64,000 nucleotides of DNA from Leptasterias polaris (Eukaryota > Echinodermata > Asteroidea > Forcipulatida > Asteriidae). Below the pieces are notes generated by a model. It was not told the DNA's origin. It worked only from the letters and a program-made list of their open reading frames with translations, and did not search any database. Both the position numbers and the translations under genes were made by a program. Location: assembly GCA_037783415.1 (NCBI GenBank), contig JAZGTN010000069.1, positions 3,534,001-3,598,000 on the forward strand, given 5' to 3'. This document shows positions 1 to 12,000 of this stretch, piece by piece. Numbering within the stretch: position 1 is the first letter of the stretch; every line of letters starts with the position of its first letter.

Positions 1-116
1 TTGAAGGGCATCGCAGCAATTTCGTAAGTGTAAAAAGGGCACCTCAGCATTTTTGTTAAATTTGGGGGGCATCATGGCAAAAAAAATGTAAAACAAAATT
101 TAACAAGAGAAAATAG

Positions 117-3100
117 AACTAGACATAATTTTTTGTAGGAAACAAAAAAGAGGTGTTCGGTGTGACCTCGTGTTTCAAAGAAATGTTATAAACATGTCTG
201 TGTATTAAATATTGATATACTTCTATAGAGTCTTTAGAATGGTGGTTCTAAAGATTTGACCAAACTTTTTAGATGTAACACATCCCAGCTTGAGTACATG
301 CAAAGTTTCCATTTGATCACCAAAGTTGTTCTGTACATATAGATCTTGTAAAACACTACCTTGGTGGTGACATAACATGAAAATCGATGACGTCGTGAAA
401 ACGTCACTCAACATTATATCCTTGTAGGACCTTCCAAGTCTCATGCAAAATGAAATTCGATTATAGCTTGCTTTGAACTGAAGATATGTAACAATTGGTC
501 AAAATTTCAAAAATTTGTAAACAAAATTGATGACGTCATCAAGTCGTCACTCTAGCTTTAAGTAGTCAATATCACTGTCTATTAACATGCCAAGTTTCAA
601 CTCAGTCAAACTTGTGGTTTTGTAGATACACAGCTTCAAAAAGTAAACCTTTAATGCGATACCACGTGACACATGATGACGTCATCAATCTAAAAATTCA
701 CACATATGTTGTCTGTATGAAGGTCATTATGTATACCAATTTTGAAACGATTATCATAAACTTCGCCACAGACATCTAGTAAAAGTGTATTTTTAATTGT
801 TTTCAACCTGCCGCTAGAGGGCACTCTTGACTTTTATGACGTCATTTGTCTTATTTTTTTAAACCAGACTCTTGCTCGACTATAACATCGTTTAAAAAAA
901 CTTCAAAAAGTGTGCCACTTTTAAATTACAAGGCACTTCCGGTTTCTTCCTGTTTCGACCGGAAGTAGAGGTCATGTGAAGTCACGCACACGACAAAAAT
1001 AAAGACCTATATGACCTAAGTATGATCCCGCATAAAACAACCGCCGGTCTCTTAAGTGTGATTTGTTACAGAATTTCAAAGATTATTTTTTTTTTCTTCT
1101 AAAAACCTTGTAATTTGACACCTGATGACGTCATCATGACGTCATCATGACGTAACTGAAACAGTTTCGTCTCCTAATGGTTATCTATCTACATGTAAAG
1201 TTTCAAGTTTATATGAGCTTGGGAAGTGTGCTTTTGTTACCGGACAATCGACGGCCAGAAGAAGAAGACGAAGTAAAAATTAAGGTGACGTCATGTCACA
1301 CTCGATGACGTCATCGTGGTGTGAACAAATTTTGTGGATGTAACATATTCCAACTTGGATACATGCAAAGTTTCAGTTTGATAACCAAAGTCGTTCTGTA
1401 CTTATAAATCTTGTAAGAACTAGCAGTGGCTCAAATGTAATTGAAAAATTTGGTAAACATGACTCTGTTAGAAATTTGTACGATAAGTTTTTATCAAAAG
1501 TTAGTGAATGAGTCTATTTAGAAACAAATTATTTCACAACTACTTTCACAAGAGTTTCTTCCTTCCATTGTTTAAACCCAATAAAGTTATAACTTTTTCC
1601 GTGCAATTTGGACTTTATGTATTACATACTGAAGTACCTACTCATATCACGCATAGAACTGAAGCAGCACAATGACCTAACTATGTCCCGAGTTTACATT
1701 AATCCACTAATCCCAAAATGTCTGTAGCGCCCGCTAGAGTTGACTTTTGAATTGCGAGTTTATTTACTTAATTGGTGTTTGGACGGCCATTGGATGGAAG
1801 TATAATGTTTCTTGATATGATCGGCTGGTTCCCTTTACTTGTTTTTATAATGATCACATATGAAACATTACAAAATTAATATTTAAAAACCTTGTAATTT
1901 GACATCCGATGAAGTCATGATGATATCACTGCAGCGGTGTCATCTACCTATGCATATCTAACTATGTGTGAAGATTAAAGTTTATGCGAGCTTAGGAAGT
2001 GTCTTTTTTTATTGGACAATCTTGAGGGAAAAGAAGACGACGAGAGTCATGAAATGTTAAACTTTTTGTTAAAAAGCACACGATCAAAAGCCTAGCATTT
2101 GTTTGTTAACGAGGTTTGCATGGACGGCTGTTTTAGAGACTAACGAAGCGTATTGTCAAAAGCAGGTTGCGCGAACCTTGAACAGAGACTAGACCACAAG
2201 CATGTTTGATGGACTTTGAACCTTGCGAATGATTTGCTCAAAGTATACACACACACTACGTGATAAAAAACAGTAAACTGGTTTAGTTCGCGTAGTGTGT
2301 GTGTAGCCCTCGTGGTTTGACAGCGGGTCAATAAATACACGTAATAATTGGTCAAAATTTCTAAAATTTGTATAAAAAAAATTGATGACGTCATCAAGTC
2401 GTCACTCTAGCTTTAAGTAGTCAATATAACTGTCTATCAACATGCCAAGTTTCAACTCAGTCAAACTTGTGGTTTTGTAGATACACAGCTTCAAAAAGTA
2501 AACCTTTAATGCGATACCACGTGACACATGATGACGTCATCAATCTAAAAATTCACACATATGTTGTCTGCAAGAAGGTCATTATGTATACCAATTTTGA
2601 AACGATTATCATAAACTTCGCCACAGACATCTAGTAAAAGTGTATTTTTAATTGTTTTCAACCTGCCGCTAGAGGGCGCTCTTGACTTTTATGACGTCAC
2701 TTGTCTTATTTTTTTAAACCAGACTCTTGCTCGACTATAACACCGTTAAAAAAAACTTCAAAAAGTGTGCCACTTTTAAATTACAAGGCACTTCCTGTTT
2801 CTTCCTGTTTCGACCGGAAGTAGAGGTCAAGTCATGTCACGCACACAATAAAAAATGAAGACCCATATTACCTCTATATAATCCCGCAAAAAGTAACCGA
2901 CGGTCTCTTCATCTTGATTTGATATGGATTTTCAAAGATTAAATTTTTTAATTTTAAAAACCTTGTAACTTGACACCTGATGACGTCATCATGACGTAAA
3001 TGAAACGGTTTCGTCTCCTAATGGTTTTCTAACTATGGTAGAAATTTCAAATTTATACGAGCTTGGGAAGTGTGCTTTTGTTAGCGGACAAGCGACGAAG

Positions 3101-4287
3101 AGAAGAAGAATCTGAAGAAGTAAAAAAAAAAAACTAGACATAATTTTTTGTTGGAAACAAAAAAGAGGTGTTCGGTGTGACCTCGTGTTTCAAAGAAATG
3201 TTATAAACATGTCTGTGTATTAAATATGGTATACTTCTATAGAGTCTTTAGAATGGTGGTTCTTAAGATTTGACAAAACTTTTTGGATGTAACACATCCC
3301 AGCTTGAGTACATGCAAAGTTTCCATTTGATCACCAAAGTTGTTCTGTACATATAGATCTTGTAAAACACTACCTTGGTGGTGACATAACATGAAAATCG
3401 ATGACGTCGTGAAAACGTCACTCCACGTTATATCCTTGTTGGACCTTCCAAGTCTCATGCAAAATTAAATTTGACTATAGCTTGCTTTGTACTAAAGATA
3501 TGTACCAATTGGTCAAAATTTCTAAAATTTGTAAAACAAAATTTGATGACGTCATCAAGTCGTCACTCTAGCTTTAAGTAGTCAATATAACTGTCTATCA
3601 ACATGGCAAGTTTCAACTCAGTCAAACTTGTGGTTTTGTAGATACACAGCTTCAAAAAGTAAACCTTGAATGCGATACCACGTGACACATGATGACGTCA
3701 TCAATCTAAAAATTCACACATAATGTTGTCTGTATGAAGGTCATTATGTATACCAATTTTGAAACGATTATCATAAACTTCGCCACAGACATCTAGTAAA
3801 AGTGTATTTTTAATTGTTTTCAACCTGCCGCTAGAGGGCGCTCTTGACTTTTATGACGTCACTTGTCTTATTTTTTTAAACCAGACTCTTGCTCGACTAT
3901 AACACCGTTTAAAAAAACTTCAAAAAGTGTGCCACTTTTAAATTACAAGGCACTTCCGGTTTCTTCCTGTTTCGACCGGAAGTAGAGGTCATGTGAGGTC
4001 ACGCACACGACAAAAAATAAAGACCTATATGACCTAAGTATGATCCCGCATAAAACAACCGCCGGTCTCTTAAATGTGATTTGTTACAGAATTTCAAAGA
4101 TTAATTTATTTTTTTCTAAAAACCTTGTAATTTGACACCTGATGACGTCATCATGACGTAAATGAAACGGTTTCGTCTCCTAATGGTTATCTAACTATGG
4201 TAAAAATTTCAAGTTTATATGAGCTTGGGAAGTGTGCTTTTGTTAGCGGACAAGCGGCGAAGAGAAGAAGAATCTGAAGAAGTAATA
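117..4287 (+). repeat. Cluster of about 1.16-kb repeats rich in TGACGTCATCA
   Basis: 117-1277 and 3132-4287 are close copies, offset by about 3015 bases. 2335-3123 is a 5'-truncated copy and 1284-2055 a divergent one; 2060-2335 is not repeated. Copies end in a purine run (agaagaagaa..gaagtaa). Each holds several TGACGTCATCA palindromes, for example near 531, 676, 1124, 2381, 2527, 3545 and 3691. No protein code was recognised, so this is probably a non-autonomous mobile element. Confidence 0.8.
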
Positions 4288-4309
4288 AAAAAAAACGAAC
4301 AATAACAAG

Positions 4310-4399
4310 AGGTGTTCGGAGCTACGCTCCGCTCCGAACACCTAAAAAAAACGAACAATAACAAGAGGTGTTCGGAGCTACGCTCTGCTCCGAACACCT
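4310..4399. repeat. Two tandem perfect hairpins
   Basis: AGGTGTTCGGAGC pairs with GCTCCGAACACCT at 4310-4343 and again at 4366-4399, period 56. They lie between the repeat cluster and the Penelope fragment. Confidence 0.85.
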
Positions 4400-4700
4400 A
4401 ATTAGCTGTTGCAAACTGCTTGCCAACCAAAAGGACCTGTGGTATAAATGCAAAAAATAAGTTAGTGGCCTGACGTTTCGACCCTAGCAGAGTCTTTCTC
4501 GAAGGCTAAATGACAACACACAACACACATACAAGCAGACAAGAGTTGCAAGAGTAGTCAAGTGGAAATACATGAATAGAGAGAGTGGAGGGAGAAAAGC
4601 AGAAAGCATTCAGAGAAGGCAGGGGGTAAGCAGGGATTATGAAGACAAAGGGGGGGGGGAACCATTTCTGAAACAGTTGGTTACACATGTTCAAACAGTA
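4400..4700 (-). mobile_element. Penelope-like element 3' fragment
   Basis: The reverse complement of 4500-4672 matches the 3' UTR of the element at 36273-38640, including the C tract and the TGTGTTGTGTG run. Beyond it (4468-4504, minus strand) lie a small stem-loop and CGAAACGTC, a motif typical of Penelope terminal regions. No coding part remains. Confidence 0.75.
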
Positions 4701-6180
4701 AAATAATCTTTCTGTGGATCCAAAATGTCCTAAATGGTGTAATTTTTATAAAATAAAGCCTATACATTGTGTAGTTTTTTGTAAACAAGCTAACATTTCC
4801 AAGTAACTGTGCTTTGCAGACCATGCTGTCGACGGTGCTGTCGACGGCTTTTGCGTTCATACCAGCGGCTCATGCTCTGTGCACGGTTTTAGATCGCACA
4901 CCAAACCTTTTTTCCTGAGCATGCGCAGACACGTAAAGTCTTTGATCAAGGCGTTTTAAACAGGTGTTGTGATCTATTGCGTAATGCATTGGGATATTTC
5001 ACCAATGGAGGGCTTTCACTCTCATGCTATCGCATTGTTTTGAGACGATCTCTAATGTTAATGTTTCTTGCCATAATTGTTGCACCCAAAGTAACGAGAC
5101 AAAGACTACGAACCTGTGAATTGAAAACGACGTTACTGTGTGCGTTGTGTAAATTGTGATCGCAATGTGGTCTTTGTTTTGCGGAACTTTCAAGTGAATT
5201 TTTCGACATTTGTCTGAACCATAATATTTAGTATGCATTTAGTATTTGTCTTACAATTTTACTAAAGGCACCAACGGCAGCTGGATTAAAAAGGGCACGG
5301 CAATATATTTGCTGTGAATTATTTGTCAGTGATTTCGAGGGCTTCGCGGCAATGGCATAGGGCACCGACGGCAATTGCCATTGGTAATTTCAAGGCTGTA
5401 CTTCTGTAAGGACATAAAGAATGTATCGTTTGAATTGTGAGAATGTGTATGGGTGTGCAAGATGCGTAGCAAACCATTGTCTCTCAAACACACATTGTCT
5501 TACACATGATGAACCAGCATAAACGCAGCGTGATGAACGTCACTCATTTTGAACTGAACCCTCGCTGGTGGTTAATATGCATGTGCGCAAGTCTTCACAC
5601 AAAGTCAGTATACAAAATGTTACAACGGCGGCGTCAATTTTCATTTTATTTTCTAAAGTAATGTTACCCAAGGATCTATTAATTCATTATTCAGCAGTCT
5701 TGGAAATTCAGACATTTGATGCAAATGAAGCTTCAGCTTCTTTCATGAGGTACATGTATAAACTTGTGTAAGAAAATATTGTATTACTTTTTTTTGCAAT
5801 GCTAGAAGATTTATAACCTAGACTTTGTCGCAGTTATAAACTTACATGTACAAATCTTTTCTTTTAGAAAACAATTTTTTTTACACAGGAAATATTGCAC
5901 AATTTGGTTCCTGTTCCTGACATTCTCTCAGTCAAACTGTTCACTGCTATTGTATCCCAGCTGTATTCCACTACATGTATGACTGACTACTGTGCATCTC
6001 CTGATGTCATTTGGACCAGTCTGCTGTAGTCTTCAGCTGGGGATCAATGAAAACTAGTACCTGCTAGTTGAAGTGTTGAAAAGACTAATTTATAATCACT
6101 TTGAGTGACAGTGATATTATCCCCAATGACCAAATAGTAAACCACAAGGGAAACTATTAACTGGGTAAATTTTAAATGAT
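4700..6180. other. Non-coding stretch, no gene seen
   Basis: No supported exon. 5275-5395 has short degenerate units of the form GGGCAC-GGCAAT that resemble the sequence at 1-85, on the other side of the repeat cluster. Confidence 0.5.
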
Positions 6181-6590
6181 TTGGGGTTGAACAAAGAAAA
6201 CTTGACTAGAGCAGGATTTGAACCAACGTCCTCCTTATTGATGTGCCGGCGCTCTACCAACTGAGGTACAATGTATCTAGCCCTATGTTAGCGGTCTCCC
6301 TAAAAAGTTGCATACCCTTAAGGTTATCCCCTGGCTGCTGCTTTCCAGGTTGTTTCGTAAACTTGGGTGTGCATGATCCCTGGCATACACAGCAGTTAAC
6401 GGTTGTATGGCTTCTGACTGGCACCCACGAACAAAGATACTGTACATGTATTGACAAAAGAGGGAGACCACCAGCATATGGCTAGATATAGATAGCTCAG
6501 TTTGTAGAGCGCCGGCACGTCAATCCAGAGGTCAAATCAGTGTTCAAATCCTGCTCTAGATAATTTTCCTTTGTTCAACCCCAAATCAAA
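6181..6590. mobile_element. Foldback element with tRNA-like ends
   Basis: The left end (minus strand, 6204-6282) and the right end (plus strand, 6481-6562) both carry a tRNA-like sequence with A-box (TAGCTCAGTTTGTAGAGC) and B-box (GTTCAAATCC) similarity. TTGAACAAAG / CTTTGTTCAA lies outside each. The inner part matches the units at 41.2 kb and 57.6 kb. Confidence 0.75.
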
Positions 6591-8196
6591 GATTTCTTAA
6601 TAACTTTTTTAATATCATTGTGTATTTGAAACACAAACGATTGTGGCCATGTACAAAAAACTACCAAGAAGATGTTGAACGTATTGATGAGGACAAGCTT
6701 GCTCAATCCATGTGGTACATGTACATGTAGGCTACATGTTACACCAGCTCATACATTACATGTACTTGGTTAGTTTTGCCCCACATTGTCATAAAGATTT
6801 GTGATAATCAATACTTTCTAAAACATGCAATCCAAAAAAAGCTTGTTATGAAGAAAGCTTGCTCAGACATGGAACTGGGAACAAGATTTTATTTTGACTT
6901 TCATAGTAGAACAATGTAATTTGTAGGTCATAGTCCAAATGATCACTCTATCACCATGTGTGCAAGTACTTGTGTGCAAGTACCATGATCACTTGACTCG
7001 TCTGCATGTAATGACATTGCAAACTAACACCGTGTTACTGCTGTGCTGAATGTGGGTTGAATGTCACGTCTACACATGACCTACCGTACATACATGTACA
7101 TGATGTACTTGTAATGTGTACATCATAGTGCCTTGTTACTTTGTAAAAGACTGTCCTTAACGCTGGACTTGTTATTCATGGGAAATGATGCTAACATGGC
7201 CTCCCCTAATGGTAGGTTGTCATAATGAAACAATTACAAAGCAATCATTGTTAATCTTCTAATGTATTGTGTAACTTAGGTCACTGACCAGCTTTTTAAA
7301 GATTTGCTTAATGCCTACATGTACATGTACACGATAGGCATACATATGATATGTACACAATACAATGTGTATACAATAATGTTAAAGTTACTTTCCTACA
7401 GTTTTTGACAGTGGTATTGTAGGTTGCATTTAGGACCTACATGTACATGTACATGTATGCAATACAAATAACATTGTTTGAGGGTGGACTGTTGATAAGC
7501 TCCACAAGGTGCATGTGTTGGAAGTTGACAAACTAGCCTTGAGGCCCAACTTCCAATATCAAGGGGAGCTTATTAAACCATGTTATGTTTGTTTTACTAT
7601 ACCTCATAAATGTATTGTTCTAGTTTGGCATCATTGCGCTAGGGAAAAATGTAAATGGACACTTACATGTGCCACCTTCTTTTCATGTGTATTTAGCTAC
7701 ATGTATAGTGATGTTTGCACTTGTTTACTTACTACACATGTTAGCTTGTCATCTCATTAGTCCACCAGCTTTTTCACTAGTTCGTAATGTAGGAAAAAGG
7801 AATGTTTTTCAACACTGAACTAGTCAGCTGGATTACTTGGAGTGAATTTTGACTGGTCCTTAGGTGTTTTAACTGGCATTTGGCTAGCAGACTGCTGTTA
7901 GGGAGAACACTGCTACACCCATGAGACAATAAATGTAAATTGTAGTTGATACAATGTAGATGATGATGATGATGATACATTACATAATATAATTGAGGCA
8001 AACCATTTGCTGCAAGTTTATGCCATCTTTAATGTACTGGCCCTCTCTCTACATGTATGTCCCAGACAGTCTTTTGAGCTCTAACAATGAAAAGTACAGT
8101 ACTTCAGAGTGTTTGGTGAATGGGTCTGAGAATGAAGTTACCTTTAATGTCAATCTCAATAACTATATGATGCACATCTACACAATTAGTCTTGGT
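6591..8196. other. Non-coding, TACATGTA-rich stretch
   Basis: No supported exon. Runs of (TACATG)n occur near 6718, 7316 and 7438. A short GAT repeat lies at 7957-7975. Confidence 0.5.
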
Positions 8197-8545
8197 TCCA
8201 AGACGCTCCAGTTGTGTAGTCACGAAAACCTAACCGCTATCTAAACCGCTATCATCCCAATAACCACTCGCCACTAGAGGGCGCTATTATTCCCGTAACC
8301 ACTATCACCCCCACGAACCGCTCTTTCCAAGACGCTCCAGTTGTGTAGACACGAAAACCTAACCGCTATCTAAACCGCTATCACCCCAATAACCACTCGC
8401 CACTAGAGGGCGCTATTATTCCCGTAACCACTATCACCCCCATGAACCGCTCTTTCCAAGACGCTCCAGTTGTGTAGACACGAAAACCTAACCGCTATCT
8501 AAACCGCTATCACCCCATTAACCACTCGCCACTAGAGGGTGCTAT
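8197..8545. repeat. 129-bp tandem repeat, about 2.7 copies
   Basis: TCCAAGACGCTCCAG begins at 8197, 8326 and 8455, exactly 129 bases apart. Each unit has CCACTAGAGGG and several ACCGCTATC steps. Divergence between copies is very low. Confidence 0.95.
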
Positions 8546-8727
8546 CTCTAGCACCTTGTAAACCATTACATGGTGCTATGTAAAGAAATAGGCCTCAAAA
8601 TTCAAAAAGTAGCTCCACATATATACCTTGCAGGAAAATATTGACTGTTGAAGCGCCTTGAGCGTCACTGAGTGACGGATATGAGCGCTATATAAGAAGC
8701 CATTATTATTATTATTATTATTATTAG
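8546..8727 (+). mobile_element. Retroposon 3' end with (ATT)n tail
   Basis: GAGCGCTATATAAGAAGCC followed by eight ATT units is the usual tail of SINE/LINE families in marine invertebrates. The body is short and unassigned. Confidence 0.6.
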
Positions 8728-8994
8728 CTGTAATTATTCCAACTGGGCTGTTTGTGATTCTTCTGTAAACAATGAATACAGTCTGACAGTCAGAGATTTC
8801 AAATTAATTTACTCATTATGTGTACTTGTACCTGAATCTGTAGTACTATGTACATGTACACGAATTTGGACAAAGGTTTTTATATGAGGACGTTAGTAGC
8901 ATGACCTTTTTAATCCTCTTTCAGTAATTTGAACTAATTGGCCAATTTATTGTCTTAACCTGACATAAATAATGTAATCTTTTCTTCATGACAG

Positions 8995-9091
8995 GCACAG
9001 ATGCAGAGGACGAGGACGAAGATAACGAGTTTTATGACGCTACGGAAGACTTCACATCGGTTCAACTCGCCGCAAGTGTCAAAGGTCACAA
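8995..9091 (+). CDS. OSBP: OSBP exon with FFAT motif
   Basis: Acceptor acag precedes 8995 and donor GTGAGT starts at 9092. The exon is acidic (DAEDEDEDNEFYDATED) and carries the FFAT core. It ends in phase 2 and joins the next exon to give a lysine codon. Confidence 0.9.
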
Positions 9092-12000
9092 GTGAGTATG
9101 CATCATGCTGTTAAAATCACTGTCATTACATCTACGAGGTTGTCTTTTCATTACTGACATTGATTTCTCTTTTGAACACTTTAAATCGTCACACACGAAC
9201 AGTAAAAACAAAAAATAACATGTGTCCAATTTTATTTGTACAAAATGTAGTTAAAATTTATCATGTCAGCACTAGCTGGACCCACTATTAAAAACCACTT
9301 ATTAATATGTATGTGAATGAATGGTGACGATTGTTTCATTGATGCTCGGAAAGGTTCATATAAATTGTAGTTTCATACAAGTTGTTATTATGTGTTTGTT
9401 ATTTGGCTGAATTGATTGATTGCAGACGTACAGGCAGTGACATTAGTGGTAACAGTATTGCTAGCAGTGAAGGAGAGAGTAGGGCAGGGGAACAGTCAGG
9501 TACTGATGATGACATGATGCAAGACAAACACAGTGCTAAAGATGTAAGTAGTAGTACAGGAACAAGACATGCTATTTAGCAAACCTAAGTTTAAAAAACT
9601 ATACATTATGCAACTTTAATTTACATAGATGCAAAACTCAATTTTCATATTGACATTCATCTTCTTATTTTTCTATCCAAACAATTCTCATAGTGTTAAC
9701 ACGTAAAACTTGTGGTTTGATCTTAGAAATTTCAGTCTTAAAAGATACTAACAATACATGTGCATCAAATGAAAGCCTGTGCTCTAACTTTTTATTATTA
9801 TTATTATTTTATTTGCCATAACAGAACAAAACAAAATACAAGACAATATACCCCGAAATGGGCAAGGGACAACAAAAGCAAATACATACTATGATCCGTA
9901 GATCTGTTGCCCCACATCTGGGGTACACAAGGAAATAAATATAGATTTAAACATATAATATAGTACACGCAATAATAAAAGCAGATAATTATACAAAACC
10001 AATAATAAATAATAAATAACTAATTTATAAAACGAAAATAAATAAGTAAAATAACAGTAAAAGTAAAGATAAACAAATAAAGAAGTTATATAAATAAATA
10101 AATAAATAAACTTGTTAATAAATAAAAACGATTTAAATAAAAACGATTTAAAATATTGCACAAGTGAATGGGCTAAAGCAGGCTATTAAAAGGGTGGATT
10201 AAAAAAACAAAAACAAAACTAAACTAAACTCCCCAGTGGCAGGCCAGCCATGTTAAACAGCAAGAAAGGGGACGGCTCCCCGAAGCTGCCGACAGTGGGG
10301 GATAAGGATAGCAAACCCCAACAAGTCCCAACACTAGAGCCACATCCCCTCCCCGGAGAATTATACATGTATAAATAAATAAATAAAAATAAGAACAAAT
10401 AAAATAGTACAAAATTTACAAGTAAGAAAGAGTAACACAAAAATACGGACAGAAAGCCCAGCCCACACTGAAGAAAAATAATAAAAACTATTCAAGTTGA
10501 TTCATGAGATTGGCAGACGGAATATCTAAGTGATTTGAGGAAGCTGTGGAAGGGCAATAGCAGTAGGGAATTGCGAATGTTTTCTGGTAAACTAGACCAA
10601 AGTCTGGGGAAAAGATGAGGAGCAGACAAATGCAAAGCATCGGTTCTAGCATACAGGTGTTTGAAGGTGAGAACGTCAGGATATCTATGGTTGACAGAAA
10701 TGATGTCAGCCACATCACAATGAATAAGGTTAAACTTACACTTAATGCTAAAATACAAAACAGAAAAATTACGACGAATTGACAGAGACGACCAATTAAG
10801 GGACTTAAGTCTATCGCGGTAAGACATCTCACCCATCCTCTGCCCAAGAATAAATCGAGTAGCACGTTTTTGTACCCGTTCAAGGGCCTGAGTCTGGAGA
10901 CTGAGATGTATGAGGGAGCCATGCTGGCATACCATATTCTAAAATAGAGAGAACTAGAGATTTATAAAGACAGAACTTGGCTGAAACAGAAGAATTGAAA
11001 GCAATGGTCTTAATGAGGCCCAATGTTCTATTGGCACTTGAAACAACATTCTTAATATGGTTATTCCAAGAGAGCTGAGCATTCAGAGTGACTCAAAGGT
11101 ATTTGACAGAGGATGTGGGATGCAAGGGGGAAACCTGAAAAAGTGTAAACAGGGGGGTTGAGAGAGTGTTTACGGGAAATATGCATGATTTTGGACTTTG
11201 TAGATCCAGCAGCAGCTCGATCGAGTGTTTTTAATTCTTTTGTTGACAATATTAACAATTTAATACCACCCGTAAGTGTATTGCGAAACAAGCACAATCG
11301 CCATTACTGTGTACATTGCCTGTAAAACTCACTGTACGTTACATACATGTATGTTACATACGGTCTGTACACCACACAGCAATTTTGTCCTACGCATGGC
11401 ATCGTTCCGACCTTTGGAAATTTCATTCATTCATTTGGTTCACTGCTTCGCTTATCCGTGGTCCTTTCTTTGGTTTATCTTAACGATGGCAGGATCGTAC
11501 TTACTTGTATTAGCGCCCTCTAGCTCCTCGATTGATTCCTCTTGGGAGAGGCTATCCGTTTACAGATTTCTCATATTATACTGCACGAACTACTTTATAC
11601 AGAAGCATTTAAATTGGAAGAGATATGAATATTAGTAAACATAATTAAGCACGGAAGCGTTAAAGGGGTATTTAGACAAATAAAGAAATTAAATTCAGAA
11701 GCGTTAAAGGAATATTTAGGGGTTTTTGCTCCTTAAAAAAGTCATTGGATTTCTCCCACCACAATTTATGTCCAGTCAAGAACTGTGTGTTAGTTTATTA
11801 TTTAAAAGTTTGTATCTCCTGAACCACATGTCATAAAATTATAATCTTTGTCATGTATGTACCATCTTTTACCTCACTACACATTTGACATTTAAATCAA
11901 GATAATGACTCCACTATTTTTTATTTTTTTGTTCCACCAGCCGAAACCCCCAGTGTTTGTTATGTAACAAACACATGTCTAGTTATCTTTGCTTTCTTCT

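Noticed and set aside
223..444. Minus-strand frame of 73 codons repeated at 3237-3458
   Set aside because: It is conserved only because the repeat copies are nearly identical, and it does not resemble a protein family. Other copies of the repeat break the frame.
6204..6562. Possible functional tRNA genes
   Set aside because: A and B boxes are present but the acceptor and anticodon stems are mismatched and position 33 is not U. The same sequence recurs in repeats at 41 and 57 kb.
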